From assembly GCF_001612965.1 (NCBI RefSeq), contig NZ_BDBL01000033.1:38756-102755 (forward strand): a stretch of DNA of 64,000 bases, written 5' to 3'. The translations under genes and the position numbers were made by a program. Below the pieces are notes generated by a model. The model did no database searches and was not told the origin of the DNA. It saw nothing but the letters and a program-made list of their open reading frames with translations. Below, one piece after another: positions 26,293-34,133 of this stretch (position 1 is its first letter; the number at the start of each line of letters is the position of its first letter). Source of the DNA: Nocardia kruczakiae NBRC 101016 (lineage in GTDB: Bacteria; Actinomycetota; Actinomycetes; Mycobacteriales; Mycobacteriaceae).

Positions 26293-26364
26293 AGCCCCCT
26301 GTCAGGATTGAACTGACGACCTTCGCTTTACAAGAGCGGTGCTCTACCACTGAGCTAAGGAGGC
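26293..26364 (-). tRNA. tRNA-Thr (anticodon TGT)
   Basis: Read on the minus strand, the 72 bases fold as a cloverleaf. The acceptor arm is GCCTCCT with AGGGGGC (one G-T pair), the D-arm GCTC/GAGC, the anticodon loop CTTGTAA with anticodon TGT (reads ACA, threonine), the variable loop AGGTC, and the T-arm GTCAG/CTGAC with TTCAATT loop. The outermost anticodon-stem pair is a C-A mismatch. CCA is not encoded. It marks the boundary between the phoPR block and the otsA-mce4 block. No duplicated 3' end suggesting an attachment site was seen nearby. Confidence 0.93.
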
Positions 26365-26526
26365 GGGTGAAGCGGTGCAATCATAACCGGGGCGCGGGCC
26401 GTCCGGAAAAATCGTGCATTACCGCAGGAGGGAACGACGCGATCGCGGCGGCTGCGTGTGCCCCGGCCAGGGCATCACGCAGCCGCCGATCACCGTCGCG
26501 CCGCGCCGTGCGTTCCGGCGCGGAAA

Positions 26527-26769
26527 TCAGGACTGGGCGCCCTGGCGAGCCGCGTCGTCGGCGGCCATCGCGTCACGCAGGCTCTTGGGCCGCATATCCG
26601 TCCAGTTCTTCTCCACGTATTCGACGCAGGCAGCCCGGCTGTCCTCGCCGAACACCACTCGCCACCCGGCCGGGACCTCGGCGAAAGCAGGCCACAGGGA
26701 ATGCTGCTCCTCGTCGTTGACCAGAACGAAGAAGCGGCCGTCCTCGTCGTCGAAGGGGTTGGTGCTCAT
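26527..26769 (-). CDS. MbtH-like protein
   Basis: The 80-aa protein matches the MbtH family: NPFDDEDGRFFVLVNDEEQH, SLWPAFAEVPAGWRVVFGED, and NWTDMRPKSL, with the conserved tryptophans in SLWP, AGWR and NWTDMRP. MbtH proteins bind and activate adenylation domains of non-ribosomal peptide synthetases. No synthetase lies in the window, so this is an orphan copy acting on an enzyme encoded elsewhere, or a remnant. A C-terminal tail of about 15 residues exceeds the usual length. A 17-bp tandem repeat lies directly upstream. Confidence 0.88.
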   Translation of the reverse strand: MSTNPFDDEDGRFFVLVNDEEQHSLWPAFAEVPAGWRVVFGEDSRAACVEYVEKNWTDMRPKSLRDAMAADDAARQGAQS

Positions 26770-26788
26770 TTCACCTCACTGGATGCTG

Positions 26789-26822
26789 GCGCTGTGTACG
26801 GGAACGCGCTGTGTACGGAAAC
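26789..26822. repeat. Tandem 17-bp repeat upstream of the MbtH-like gene
   Basis: GCGCTGTGTACGGGAAC (26789-26805) is followed immediately by GCGCTGTGTACGGAAAC (26806-26822), a single mismatch. It stands 20 bp upstream of the MbtH-like start codon. It is either a two-site operator or a recent local duplication. Confidence 0.6.
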
Positions 26823-26918
26823 TCGCGGGGCGCGGGCACGAGCCGAAACCGACCGACCAGAGCCGTAGCCCCCGAGCGATGTGTCGACACTAGCAAGACC
26901 GACGTTACGCGTTGGCGG

Positions 26919-27758
26919 TTACCTCGAGCCCGCGAAGAAATCGAGCAGGATCTTATTGACCGCCTCCGGACGTTCCAGATACCCGTAATGGCCGGCGTCG
27001 GGGATCTCCTGGTAGCGGGCGTCGGGAATGACTTCGGCCAGCTCACGGGTCAGATATGCGGGGATCATCCGATCGTCGGCGAATCCGATGGACAGACACG
27101 GCACCTTGATCGCCCGATAGGCCTGCAACCGATCGAAATCGTGATCCATCCGGCGCTGGGCCCGGATTCCCGGCGATGCCGGTCCGCCGGTGAATTCGAA
27201 CAGATCCAGCCAATCGCGCGCGGAATTCGGATCGGCCATCGTGGCCGGCGAAAGATTCATCACCGCGGTGACGGCGGCGTCGTATTTGGCGGGCAGTCGC
27301 ACGCCGGAGGCGTCGAGTTCGTGCTCGCCCAGCGAGAGGGTCTTCTGGAATTGGTCGAGCCGGGCGTGTCCGGCCATGAAAACGGCCTTACGCACGAGGT
27401 CGGGACGCGCCAGGGCCAATTCCTGGGCCACTCGCGCCCCCATCGAGGTGCCGGCGACCAGGGCCGGGCCCTCGTCGAGGAATTCGATCAGCGCCGCGGT
27501 GTCGGCGGCCAATTCGTCGATGGTCATCCCGTCGGGCGCCTCATAGGACGGAGCGATGCCGCGATTGTCGAACGTGCACACCCGGTAACCGGCCGCCACC
27601 AGCGCCGGAACCTGGTGCAGCTCCCACACCCGGCCGGGACTCCCGGTGCCCATGATCAGCACGACCAGCGGGGCGGCCCCCTTGGTGTCGGTGCCTTTGG
27701 CCTTGTCTCCCTTCACCTGGTAGTTCAGCGAGATTCCATTCACCGTGGCCAACGGCAT
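26919..27758 (-). CDS. Alpha/beta-fold hydrolase
   Basis: The 279-aa hydrolase reads LVVLIMGTGSPGRVWELHQV (oxyanion region), then FDNRGIAPSYEAP, the nucleophile elbow VAGTSMGAR with Ser, a lid region rich in charged residues, and a late His in AGHYGYLERPE. Such stand-alone hydrolases are common beside peptide-synthetase genes, and here the partner is the orphan MbtH-like gene 149 bp downstream on the same strand. The substrate is unknown. A 15-bp palindrome about 50 bp upstream of its start may be an operator. Confidence 0.8.
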   Translation of the reverse strand: MPLATVNGISLNYQVKGDKAKGTDTKGAAPLVVLIMGTGSPGRVWELHQVPALVAAGYRVCTFDNRGIAPSYEAPDGMTIDELAADTAALIEFLDEGPALVAGTSMGARVAQELALARPDLVRKAVFMAGHARLDQFQKTLSLGEHELDASGVRLPAKYDAAVTAVMNLSPATMADPNSARDWLDLFEFTGGPASPGIRAQRRMDHDFDRLQAYRAIKVPCLSIGFADDRMIPAYLTRELAEVIPDARYQEIPDAGHYGYLERPEAVNKILLDFFAGSR

Positions 27759-27807
27759 GTGCTGCGACCCTTTCCACTCGATTCGTGCGGTGCTCGGTAC
27801 ACGAGGC

Positions 27808-27822
27808 AGGTGAAATTCACCT
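27808..27822. promoter_or_regulatory. Perfect 15-bp palindrome upstream of the hydrolase gene
   Basis: AGGTGAAATTCACCT is a perfect inverted repeat around a central A, placed 50-64 bp upstream of the hydrolase start. It shares the outer AGGT/ACCT with iron-regulator (IdeR/DmdR) boxes, but the inner bases do not match. It is a likely operator for an unidentified dimeric regulator. Confidence 0.45.
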
Positions 27823-28024
27823 CCCTACCAACGGTATAGGTTCGCGGGGCTCCGGCGTTTCGCCGGTGTGACGGGTCCCGCTCACAGCTGTTGCGGTTCG
27901 GCAGCGGTCGGCACCGAGCCGACGGGCCCCCGGCCGGCGACCGATACCATTGACACCGCACGGCGCCGACACCACGACGGTCGAACCCCACCGCCGTGCC
28001 ACGACCCCGAGCCGAGAGGACACG

Positions 28025-28195
28025 ATGATGGCCGCGAAGAGCGCCAACGACATCGCGGACGACGACCTGGAACCGCTCGCCGACGAGACCGCACGGCAGG
28101 CACAGCGCGTCGTGGCCGCCTACGCCACCGATGCCGACGAATGCCGGATGCTGCTGTCGATGCTCGGAATCGGTCCCAGCGCGCGCAGCGAATAG
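28025..28195 (+). CDS. Small acidic hypothetical protein
   Basis: The 56-aa protein begins MMAAKSANDIADDDLEPLAD and ends with a helical AAYATDADECRMLLSMLGIG followed by a basic tail. It is not recognised as any named family; its regular helical pattern, good start context (GAGAGGACACG before ATG 28025) and position 77 bp before otsA suggest a real gene. The frame is open 25 codons further upstream, but that part is Thr/Arg-rich and unlike a conserved domain. It might be co-transcribed with otsA. Confidence 0.5.
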   Translation: MMAAKSANDIADDDLEPLADETARQAQRVVAAYATDADECRMLLSMLGIGPSARSE

Positions 28196-28272
28196 GACGA
28201 GCGCGCCGCAGCGCGCATGACAACTAAAACCCACGCCTAGCTCCGCCATTTCGGCGACCGGAGGATCCAGCA

Positions 28273-29829
28273 GTGGACCAGATGCGCGACATACGCAGCG
28301 ATCGATCTCGAGACGCTTCGCCGGAAACCGAATCCGCACCAGCGGACCGTCCCGGGGGCGCCGGCTCCGGTTTCGTCGTGGTCGCCAACCGGCTCCCGGT
28401 GGATCTGGAACGTCTCCCCGACGGAACCAAGCGGTGGAAGCGCAGTCCGGGCGGCCTCGTCACGGCCCTGGAGCCGGTGCTGCGCAACAACAACGGCGCC
28501 TGGGTGGGCTGGGCCGGGGTCCCCGACGTGGATGTCGACCCGATCATCGAGGACGGCCTGGAGTTGTATCCGGTGCCGCTCACCGCCGAGGAGGTCGCCG
28601 CCTACTACGAGGGTTTCTCCAACGGCACGCTGTGGCCGCTCTACCACGACGTGATCGTGCGGCCGGAGTACCACCGCGACTGGTGGACGGCGTATGTGGA
28701 CGTGAACCGGCGCTTCGCCGAATACACCGCGAAGGTGGCCGCCGAGGGCGCGACCGTGTGGGTGCAGGACTACCAGCTGCAGCTGGTGCCGAAGATGCTG
28801 CGTATGCTGCGGCCCGATCTGACCATCGGTTTCTTCCTGCACATCCCGTTCCCGCCGGTGGAGCTGTTCATGCAGCTGCCCTGGCGCACCGAGATCGTGG
28901 AGGGTCTGCTCGGCGCCGACCTGATCGGCTTCCACCTGCCCGGCGGCGCGCAGAACTTCCTGTATCTGGCGAGAAGGCTTGCCGGGCAACCCACCTCGCG
29001 CGGCACGGTCGGTGTGCGGTCGAAACTCGGTGTGGTGCAGGTCGGTTTCCGCACCGTGCGAGTCGGCGCCTTCCCCATCTCGATCGCCTCCGCCGAACTC
29101 GACGAGCTGTCGCGAAGACGTTCGGTGCGCGAGCGCGCCGCCCAGATCCGCCGAGAACTCGGTAATCCCAAGCACATCCTGCTCGGTGTGGACCGCCTGG
29201 ACTACACGAAGGGCATCGATATCCGCCTCGCGGCGCTGCAGGAACTCCTGCACGAGGGTCGGCTGGACCCCGCCGAGACGGTGATGGTGCAGTTGGCCAC
29301 ACCGAGTCGCGAACGCGTCGAGAGCTACATCCAGATGCGCGGCGACATCGAACGACAGGTCGGCCGGATCAACGGCGAATTCTCCCGCGTCGGTTACCCT
29401 TTCGTGCACTATCTGCACCGCCCGATCCCCCGCGACGAGCTGGTCGCCTTCTTCGTCGCCGCCGACGTGATGCTGGTGACCCCGCTGCGCGACGGCATGA
29501 ACCTGGTCGCCAAGGAGTACGTGGCCTCGCACAGCGGCCTCAACGGCGCCCTCGTGCTCAGCGAATTCACCGGCGCCGCAGCCGAATTGCGGCAGGCCTA
29601 TCTGTGCAACCCACACGATCTGGACAGCGTCGAGAACGCGATCATGTCCGCGATCGACGACGATCCGGAGACCAAGCGCCGCCGGATGCGTTCGCTGCGC
29701 CGCCAGGTGCTCGCCCACGACGTCGACCGCTGGGCCCGCTCCTTCCTCGACGCGCTGGCCCAGGATCGGGTGGCGGGCAGTGCCCTGCTCACCGATGCGG
29801 ATGTGGATCCCGGAGGCGCGGAGCGCTAG
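28273..29829 (+). CDS. otsA: Trehalose-6-phosphate synthase (GT20)
   Basis: The 518-aa retaining glycosyltransferase joins glucose from a nucleotide sugar to glucose-6-phosphate. Visible blocks are FVVVANRLPVD, RSPGGLVTAL, VWVQDYQLQLVP, FFLHIPFPP, LLGVDRLDYTKGID and PLRDGMNLVAKEYVA. Trehalose is both a compatible solute and the carrier for mycolates in this group. The GTG at 28273 is preferred because GGAGG stands at 28260-28264; ATG 28282 is an alternative. In M. tuberculosis otsA also lies next to the mce4 operon. It converges on the Mce-associated genes. Confidence 0.95.
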   Translation: MDQMRDIRSDRSRDASPETESAPADRPGGAGSGFVVVANRLPVDLERLPDGTKRWKRSPGGLVTALEPVLRNNNGAWVGWAGVPDVDVDPIIEDGLELYPVPLTAEEVAAYYEGFSNGTLWPLYHDVIVRPEYHRDWWTAYVDVNRRFAEYTAKVAAEGATVWVQDYQLQLVPKMLRMLRPDLTIGFFLHIPFPPVELFMQLPWRTEIVEGLLGADLIGFHLPGGAQNFLYLARRLAGQPTSRGTVGVRSKLGVVQVGFRTVRVGAFPISIASAELDELSRRRSVRERAAQIRRELGNPKHILLGVDRLDYTKGIDIRLAALQELLHEGRLDPAETVMVQLATPSRERVESYIQMRGDIERQVGRINGEFSRVGYPFVHYLHRPIPRDELVAFFVAADVMLVTPLRDGMNLVAKEYVASHSGLNGALVLSEFTGAAAELRQAYLCNPHDLDSVENAIMSAIDDDPETKRRRMRSLRRQVLAHDVDRWARSFLDALAQDRVAGSALLTDADVDPGGAER

Positions 29830-30137
29830 ACAGCGATCCGAGGCGGGTTACACCCTTCGAACCGACCGTCCGGCAGCCGGAGAGCGCCGCCCACACCGAA
29901 TCTCGGTCCTGGCCTCCGCCGGGGCCGGCGGTCGCCGCACACCGCCACCCCGGATTCCGCCGCACCCGCCGGATCGCCGCACGGTCACGGCCGTGCGGCA
30001 CAGGCGCGCTTCACCGGCGGGAGATCTGCGCCGCGACCGGAGCCGGTATCGACCACCGATCCCGCCTCGGAATCGCTGTGCCGTCGACGGTAGGGACGAA
30101 CTCTTAACGGGGATAACGGGATTCGCTTAAAGGCGGA
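29830..30137. other. Intergenic region between convergent otsA and the mce4 operon
   Basis: No gene is seen in these 308 bp. The only clear structure is the 9-bp hairpin at 29976-29999. The stretch has two T/A-richer patches near its right end (TTAACGGGGATAACGGG), but no recognisable promoter. Confidence 0.5.
29976..29999. terminator. Hairpin in the otsA / mce4 convergent junction
   Basis: GCCGCACGG (29976-29984) and CCGTGCGGC (29991-29999) form a perfect 9-bp stem with a TCACGG loop. It lies about 150 bp past the otsA stop and about 140 bp past the last mce4-operon stop on the other strand, so it could stop transcription from both sides. No T-tract is present. Confidence 0.5.
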
Positions 30138-30653
30138 TCAGATCGGGGTGATGGCGTCGACCAGCCAGTGGCCGCCGTCCTTGTCCAGCGCGACGCGGAC
30201 CCGGCTCGGCGTCACCGTTCCCTGCGGGGAATCCTTGCTGGTGGTCACCTGATTCAGGTACAGCAGCACGACCGCGTGCGAGCGCTCCGCCGACACCACA
30301 CCGGCCGCCGTGGCGTTCGCCTGCACGGTGAGCTGCTTCTCCTTGGCGCCGGGCGCGATCGCCTGCTGAATCAGCTTCAGATAGTCCTTGCGGAACGACG
30401 GAGTGAGGTTGTCCGCCGATTTCGGCAGTTCGGTGTCGACGGTCTTGAAGTCGTAGGTGAACACCGACTCCACCGCGTGCCGGGCCGCGGGGACCGCGTC
30501 GGTGCGGGCGTGCTCGACCTGTTTGTCGGACCAGTACTTGTAGCCGGTGACCGAGGCCATCGCGACCGCGGCCACGAACAGCACCGCCGCGCTGATGAAC
30601 AGGATCGGGCGTAGCTTGCCGGATCCTTGTGTACTCACGCCACGTTCACTCAT
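30138..30653 (-). CDS. Mce-associated membrane protein (last gene of mce4 operon)
   Basis: The 171-aa protein has a short cytoplasmic N-terminus, one membrane helix (LFISAAVLFVAAVAMASVTG) and an extracytoplasmic domain ending in RVRVALDKDGGHWLVDAITP, a pattern shared by Mce-associated (Mas) proteins such as Rv3492c. Mas proteins are thought to stabilise Mce complexes at the membrane. Its start overlaps the previous gene by four bases (ATGA). Confidence 0.85.
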   Translation of the reverse strand: MSERGVSTQGSGKLRPILFISAAVLFVAAVAMASVTGYKYWSDKQVEHARTDAVPAARHAVESVFTYDFKTVDTELPKSADNLTPSFRKDYLKLIQQAIAPGAKEKQLTVQANATAAGVVSAERSHAVVLLYLNQVTTSKDSPQGTVTPSRVRVALDKDGGHWLVDAITPI

Positions 30654-31468
30654 GCCACGAACTCCACTTGCGAGGCGGTGATACCACCGTTGTCGTCGCG
30701 GTCGACCGTGACCCGGAAGCGGTAGTAGCGCTCCTGCGGATCCTTGGCACCGGCGTTGGTCAGGGTCTGCTTGGCCGCGACCAGCACCTTCGCGGTGTGG
30801 TCGTCCTGGCTCTCGACCGCGGTCTCGATGATCTCGCCGCTGGCCTTCACCTTGGCCTGCTGCACGACCTGCGCGTAGGCGTCCTTACGCTCGGAGTACT
30901 CCTGCTTGAGCTGCCCGGAGGCGACCGAGAGCACCCGGTCGATGTCCTGCTTCGCGGTGTCGTCCTTGATATTGGTCAGATTGAGGATGGCCTGCTTGGC
31001 GGTCTGGATATATTCCGTGCGCTGGTCGGCCTGGGCACTGACCTGATGCTGGTGGTAGGCGAAGAAGCCGCCCGAGCCGACCAGCAGGATCAACGACAGC
31101 ACGGCCACCACCGCGGCGGCCCAGCCCAGCGGGCCGAGGGAGCGCTTCGCCGGCTCGGAGGTGTCGGCCGGTACGTCGGCGGCTTCGGTCTCCTCCGAGG
31201 TGCCGGTGAGCCGCACGGTCTTGTCGTCAGCGGCTGCCGTCGAGAGTTCGGCGGTGCGATCCGACGCCGTGTCGGTATGGGAAACCGATGCCACCTCCGA
31301 GGACGACTTCGCGCCGCTCGCCGGTGATGTGCTCGACAGTTTCACCGTCGCATCGCCGGCCGGCGCGCTCTCGGCCCGCTCGACAGCGACCGCATCGGTC
31401 GGCGCCCCCGCCTGCCTGCTGGCGCGCCGCCGGACGCGACCGGTGGGTGTGGAATTCGATTCGCTCAT
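30650..31468 (-). CDS. Mce-associated membrane protein with long disordered N-terminus
   Basis: The 272-aa protein has a basic start (MSESNSTPTGRVRRRASRQA) and an Ala/Ser/Thr/Glu-rich disordered segment of about 110 residues. One membrane helix (LGWAAAVVAVLSLILLVGSG) and a Mas-type outer domain with RVTVDRDDNGGITASQVEF at the end follow. It resembles Rv3493c by position. The ATG at 31468 overlaps the mceF stop (ATGA); a longer in-frame start inside mceF is not needed. The long cytoplasmic tail is unlike its shorter partner. Confidence 0.83.
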   Translation of the reverse strand: MSESNSTPTGRVRRRASRQAGAPTDAVAVERAESAPAGDATVKLSSTSPASGAKSSSEVASVSHTDTASDRTAELSTAAADDKTVRLTGTSEETEAADVPADTSEPAKRSLGPLGWAAAVVAVLSLILLVGSGGFFAYHQHQVSAQADQRTEYIQTAKQAILNLTNIKDDTAKQDIDRVLSVASGQLKQEYSERKDAYAQVVQQAKVKASGEIIETAVESQDDHTAKVLVAAKQTLTNAGAKDPQERYYRFRVTVDRDDNGGITASQVEFVA

Positions 31469-32889
31469 TTCTGTTGCTCCTCGAGCATCGCCTGCCAACT
31501 GGACGGTACAGTGCCCGATCCGTCGGGGCCCACATCCCCCTGGCGGTAGGTCCGGCCGTCGGGTCCGGTGAAGGTGTGGTTCTTCAGGTCGTAGGTGCGC
31601 AGCGCCGCAGCCGGCTGGGTCTGCGCGGCGGGAGCGTCGCCCGGGTCGGCCGCCGGCTCACCGGACGGGGTCACCGGATGCGGATCGCCGAACGGCGGGT
31701 TGTCGCCCTCGGGGACATAACCCTGCGGGTCGTGGCAGAGTTCCGGACTCGGGGCCCGCTTACCCGGCACATCCGCGCACGGCGTGTTGCGGATACCGCG
31801 GACCGCTTCCTTCGCGTTCTGCGCCACCTTGCAGTAGAGGTTCGGCGGCGTGTCCGGCGTGTCCTTCAGGGCCGGCGAGCGGCGCTGATCCTGCGGCAGG
31901 AAGCCGGTGGTGCAGCCCGGCGGGTCGTTGAGCCCGAGCATGAAGTCGACCATGGCGCCGTACTGCGTGGGCCCGCGGATCGACGTCAGCAGCGCCGCCA
32001 CCAGCTGCGGGTAGATCACCAGAATCTGTTCCACACCGGCGTGATAGGTCACCCCGACCTGGCCCACGCTGGTCAGGTTCGACAGCAGCAGCGGCAGCGT
32101 CGGTTTCAGATCCTGGAAGGTCTGCGACACCTTCTGCGCGGCCGCGGGCGTGCGGTCGAGCAACTGCCCCAGCGAGGGGTCGTGCAGGCGCAACTGGTCG
32201 GTGACGGTCGCCAGATCCTTCGTCCACGAGCGGATCGCGGCATCGGACTGGTTCTGGGTGTCGAGCAGCGGACCGATCTTGTCGAGCAGATCCTTCGTCT
32301 CGTTCGTATTCTTCTTCGCCTCCTGCACCAGTAGCGAGGCGGAGTCGATGAACTTCTGCAGATCCGGGCCGGCGCCGTTGAACGCGGTGAAGGCATCGTC
32401 GATGACCTGGCGCAGTTTGGTGTCGGCGACACTGCTGAGCAGCCGGTCGGCCTGGTCGAGCATATCGCCGACGTCCTGCGGAAGTTTGGTGCGCTGCACC
32501 GGGATCACCGAACCGTCGTGCAGATTCCCGCCGTGCGGATTCTCGGCCGGAACCAGATCCACGTACTGTTCGCCGATCGCAGACACGCTCTTGACGTAGG
32601 CATCGACATCGCTCGGAATCTTGAAGTCGCTGCTGATCGACAGCTTGGCGTCGACCCCGTCCGGGGTGAGCTTCACATCCTCGACCTTGCCGACGTTGGT
32701 GCCGCGATAGGCGACGTTCGCGGTCGGGTACAGCCCGCCGGTGGCCTCGAGCTTCACGGTCACGCCGTAGCGGCCGATGCCGAACATGGCCGGCAGGTGG
32801 ACGTAGACGCCCGCCATCACGACCAGGCCGATCACGGTCAGGATCGAGAAGATCACGAGCTGGGTCCGGACGAATTTGCTGAGTTTCAT
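31465..32889 (-). CDS. mce4F: Mce family protein Mce4F
   Basis: The 474-aa protein has an N-terminal helix (FVRTQLVIFSILTVIGLVVM) followed by an MCE domain (about 40-115: YGVTVKLEATGGLYPTANVA, then YRGTNVGKVEDVKL). A long helical region (about 130-330) would form the tunnel that carries lipid across the cell envelope. A Pro/Asp-rich C-terminal tail of about 100 residues is typical of F subunits. It is the last of six Mce subunits; each start here overlaps or abuts the preceding stop. Confidence 0.93.
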   Translation of the reverse strand: MKLSKFVRTQLVIFSILTVIGLVVMAGVYVHLPAMFGIGRYGVTVKLEATGGLYPTANVAYRGTNVGKVEDVKLTPDGVDAKLSISSDFKIPSDVDAYVKSVSAIGEQYVDLVPAENPHGGNLHDGSVIPVQRTKLPQDVGDMLDQADRLLSSVADTKLRQVIDDAFTAFNGAGPDLQKFIDSASLLVQEAKKNTNETKDLLDKIGPLLDTQNQSDAAIRSWTKDLATVTDQLRLHDPSLGQLLDRTPAAAQKVSQTFQDLKPTLPLLLSNLTSVGQVGVTYHAGVEQILVIYPQLVAALLTSIRGPTQYGAMVDFMLGLNDPPGCTTGFLPQDQRRSPALKDTPDTPPNLYCKVAQNAKEAVRGIRNTPCADVPGKRAPSPELCHDPQGYVPEGDNPPFGDPHPVTPSGEPAADPGDAPAAQTQPAAALRTYDLKNHTFTGPDGRTYRQGDVGPDGSGTVPSSWQAMLEEQQK

Positions 32890-34133
32890 CGACCCGCACC
32901 CCCTTGTTGCGGCGCGGGCACCGTCAGCCCGGGTATGGCGGGCAGGTTCGGAATCGGCGGCAGGCCGGGAATGCTCGGCGTCGGCGCGGCCGTGCCCGGT
33001 GCGGGCGGTGGCGGCGGCTGCATCGGCCCGGTGACCGGGTCACCCTTGCCCATCGCGGTATCGGGTGCGATCGTGCCGAGCGCGCCCTCGACCCCGCCGA
33101 AACGTCCGCCCAGCGGCGTACCGGTGAGGAAGTTCGAATCCAGTCGCGCGCCGGTGAGGTCGACGGTCATCAGCAGGTTGAGGTAGTCGCCCTTGAGCGC
33201 CTTGTTCAGGTTCCGCATGGGGAACGGGAAGGTGAGCAGAATCTGCAGGGAGTCGGCCAGTTTCGTTCCGGTGTTGGCCAGCGATTCCAGGGCCGGGTGG
33301 AGATTGGCCAGATCCGCCTTCAGGTTGTCACCACTCTCGGCGATCACCCGGCTCACGACATCACTCAGATCACCCAGTGCGGTAATGGTTTTGGTGATGT
33401 TCTCACGGCGGTCGGCCAGGACGGTGAGGGCCGGATGCAGCTGCGTGACCGCCCGGGTCACCTGGTCCTTCTGGTTGTTCAGCTGCCCGGCGAAGCGGTC
33501 CAGCCCGCTCATCGCGTCGATGATGTCCTTGGTCTGGGCGTCCAGGGTGCTGGTCAGCTGTGTCAGCTGCGGCAGCAGGTCGCGGATGGCGTCGGACCGT
33601 CCGGAGAAGGTCTTGTTCAGCTCGTGGGTGATCGTCTCGAGCTGCGAGATTCCGCCACCGTTGAGCACCACCGACAACGACGACAGCGTCTGTTCGGTGG
33701 TCGGATAGACACTCGCGCGCGACAGCGGAATCACATCGCCCGGCTTCAACTGACCTTCCGGCGCAACGTCTTTCGGCGCCGACAGTTCGACGTGATTACT
33801 GCCGAGCAGGCTGGTCTGCCCGATCGCGGCCACCGTGTTGGCCGGCAGGTGGACACCCTTCTCGAGGCTCACCGTGACCAGTGCGTGCCAATCCTCGACC
33901 TGGATGTTCTTCACCGTGCCGACCGTGACGTCGTCCACCTGCACCGGTGAATTACGGGTCAGGGTGGTGACATTCGGCATCTGGATCTTGATCTGCCAGG
34001 CGCCCTCCCCCGTTCCGGCCGCGCCGGGCATCGGCAGGGTGTTCAGGCCGTCCCACTCACATCCGGTGGCGCCCAACAGGATCACCAGGCCGACGGCGGC
34101 GCCGGCGAGTCGCATTCGTCCGCGTCGCATCAT
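32886..34133 (-). CDS. mce4E: Mce family lipoprotein Mce4E
   Basis: The 415-aa protein has a lipoprotein signal: basic MMRRGRMRL, hydrophobic GAAVGLVILL, lipobox GATGC (Cys about 25). An MCE domain (ITL-type segment VQVDDVTVGTVKNIQ), the long helical tunnel domain and a C-terminal Pro-rich tail (PPPPPAPG) follow. In mce loci the E subunit is the lipidated member (LprN in mce4). The start overlaps the mceD stop as ATGATGA; the open frame extends into mceD but without a signal sequence. Confidence 0.93.
   Translation of the reverse strand: MMRRGRMRLAGAAVGLVILLGATGCEWDGLNTLPMPGAAGTGEGAWQIKIQMPNVTTLTRNSPVQVDDVTVGTVKNIQVEDWHALVTVSLEKGVHLPANTVAAIGQTSLLGSNHVELSAPKDVAPEGQLKPGDVIPLSRASVYPTTEQTLSSLSVVLNGGGISQLETITHELNKTFSGRSDAIRDLLPQLTQLTSTLDAQTKDIIDAMSGLDRFAGQLNNQKDQVTRAVTQLHPALTVLADRRENITKTITALGDLSDVVSRVIAESGDNLKADLANLHPALESLANTGTKLADSLQILLTFPFPMRNLNKALKGDYLNLLMTVDLTGARLDSNFLTGTPLGGRFGGVEGALGTIAPDTAMGKGDPVTGPMQPPPPPAPGTAAPTPSIPGLPPIPNLPAIPGLTVPAPQQGGAGR

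Noticed and set aside
26293..26364. tRNA-Thr as an integration site of a mobile island
   Set aside because: No integrase gene and no repeated copy of the tRNA 3' end were seen in the following kilobases.
27808..27822. An iron-regulator (IdeR/DmdR) box near the MbtH-like gene
   Set aside because: Only the outer AGGT/ACCT agree; the core bases differ from the known box, so it is listed as an unassigned palindrome.
29840..29860. A fourth copy of the stem-loop element around a GGGTTACACCC
   Set aside because: Only the GGTTAC core agrees; the flanking loop bases and paired GGCCC/GGGCC arms are missing. Other GGTTAC occurrences at about 21318, 26919 and 55778 are coding and unrelated.
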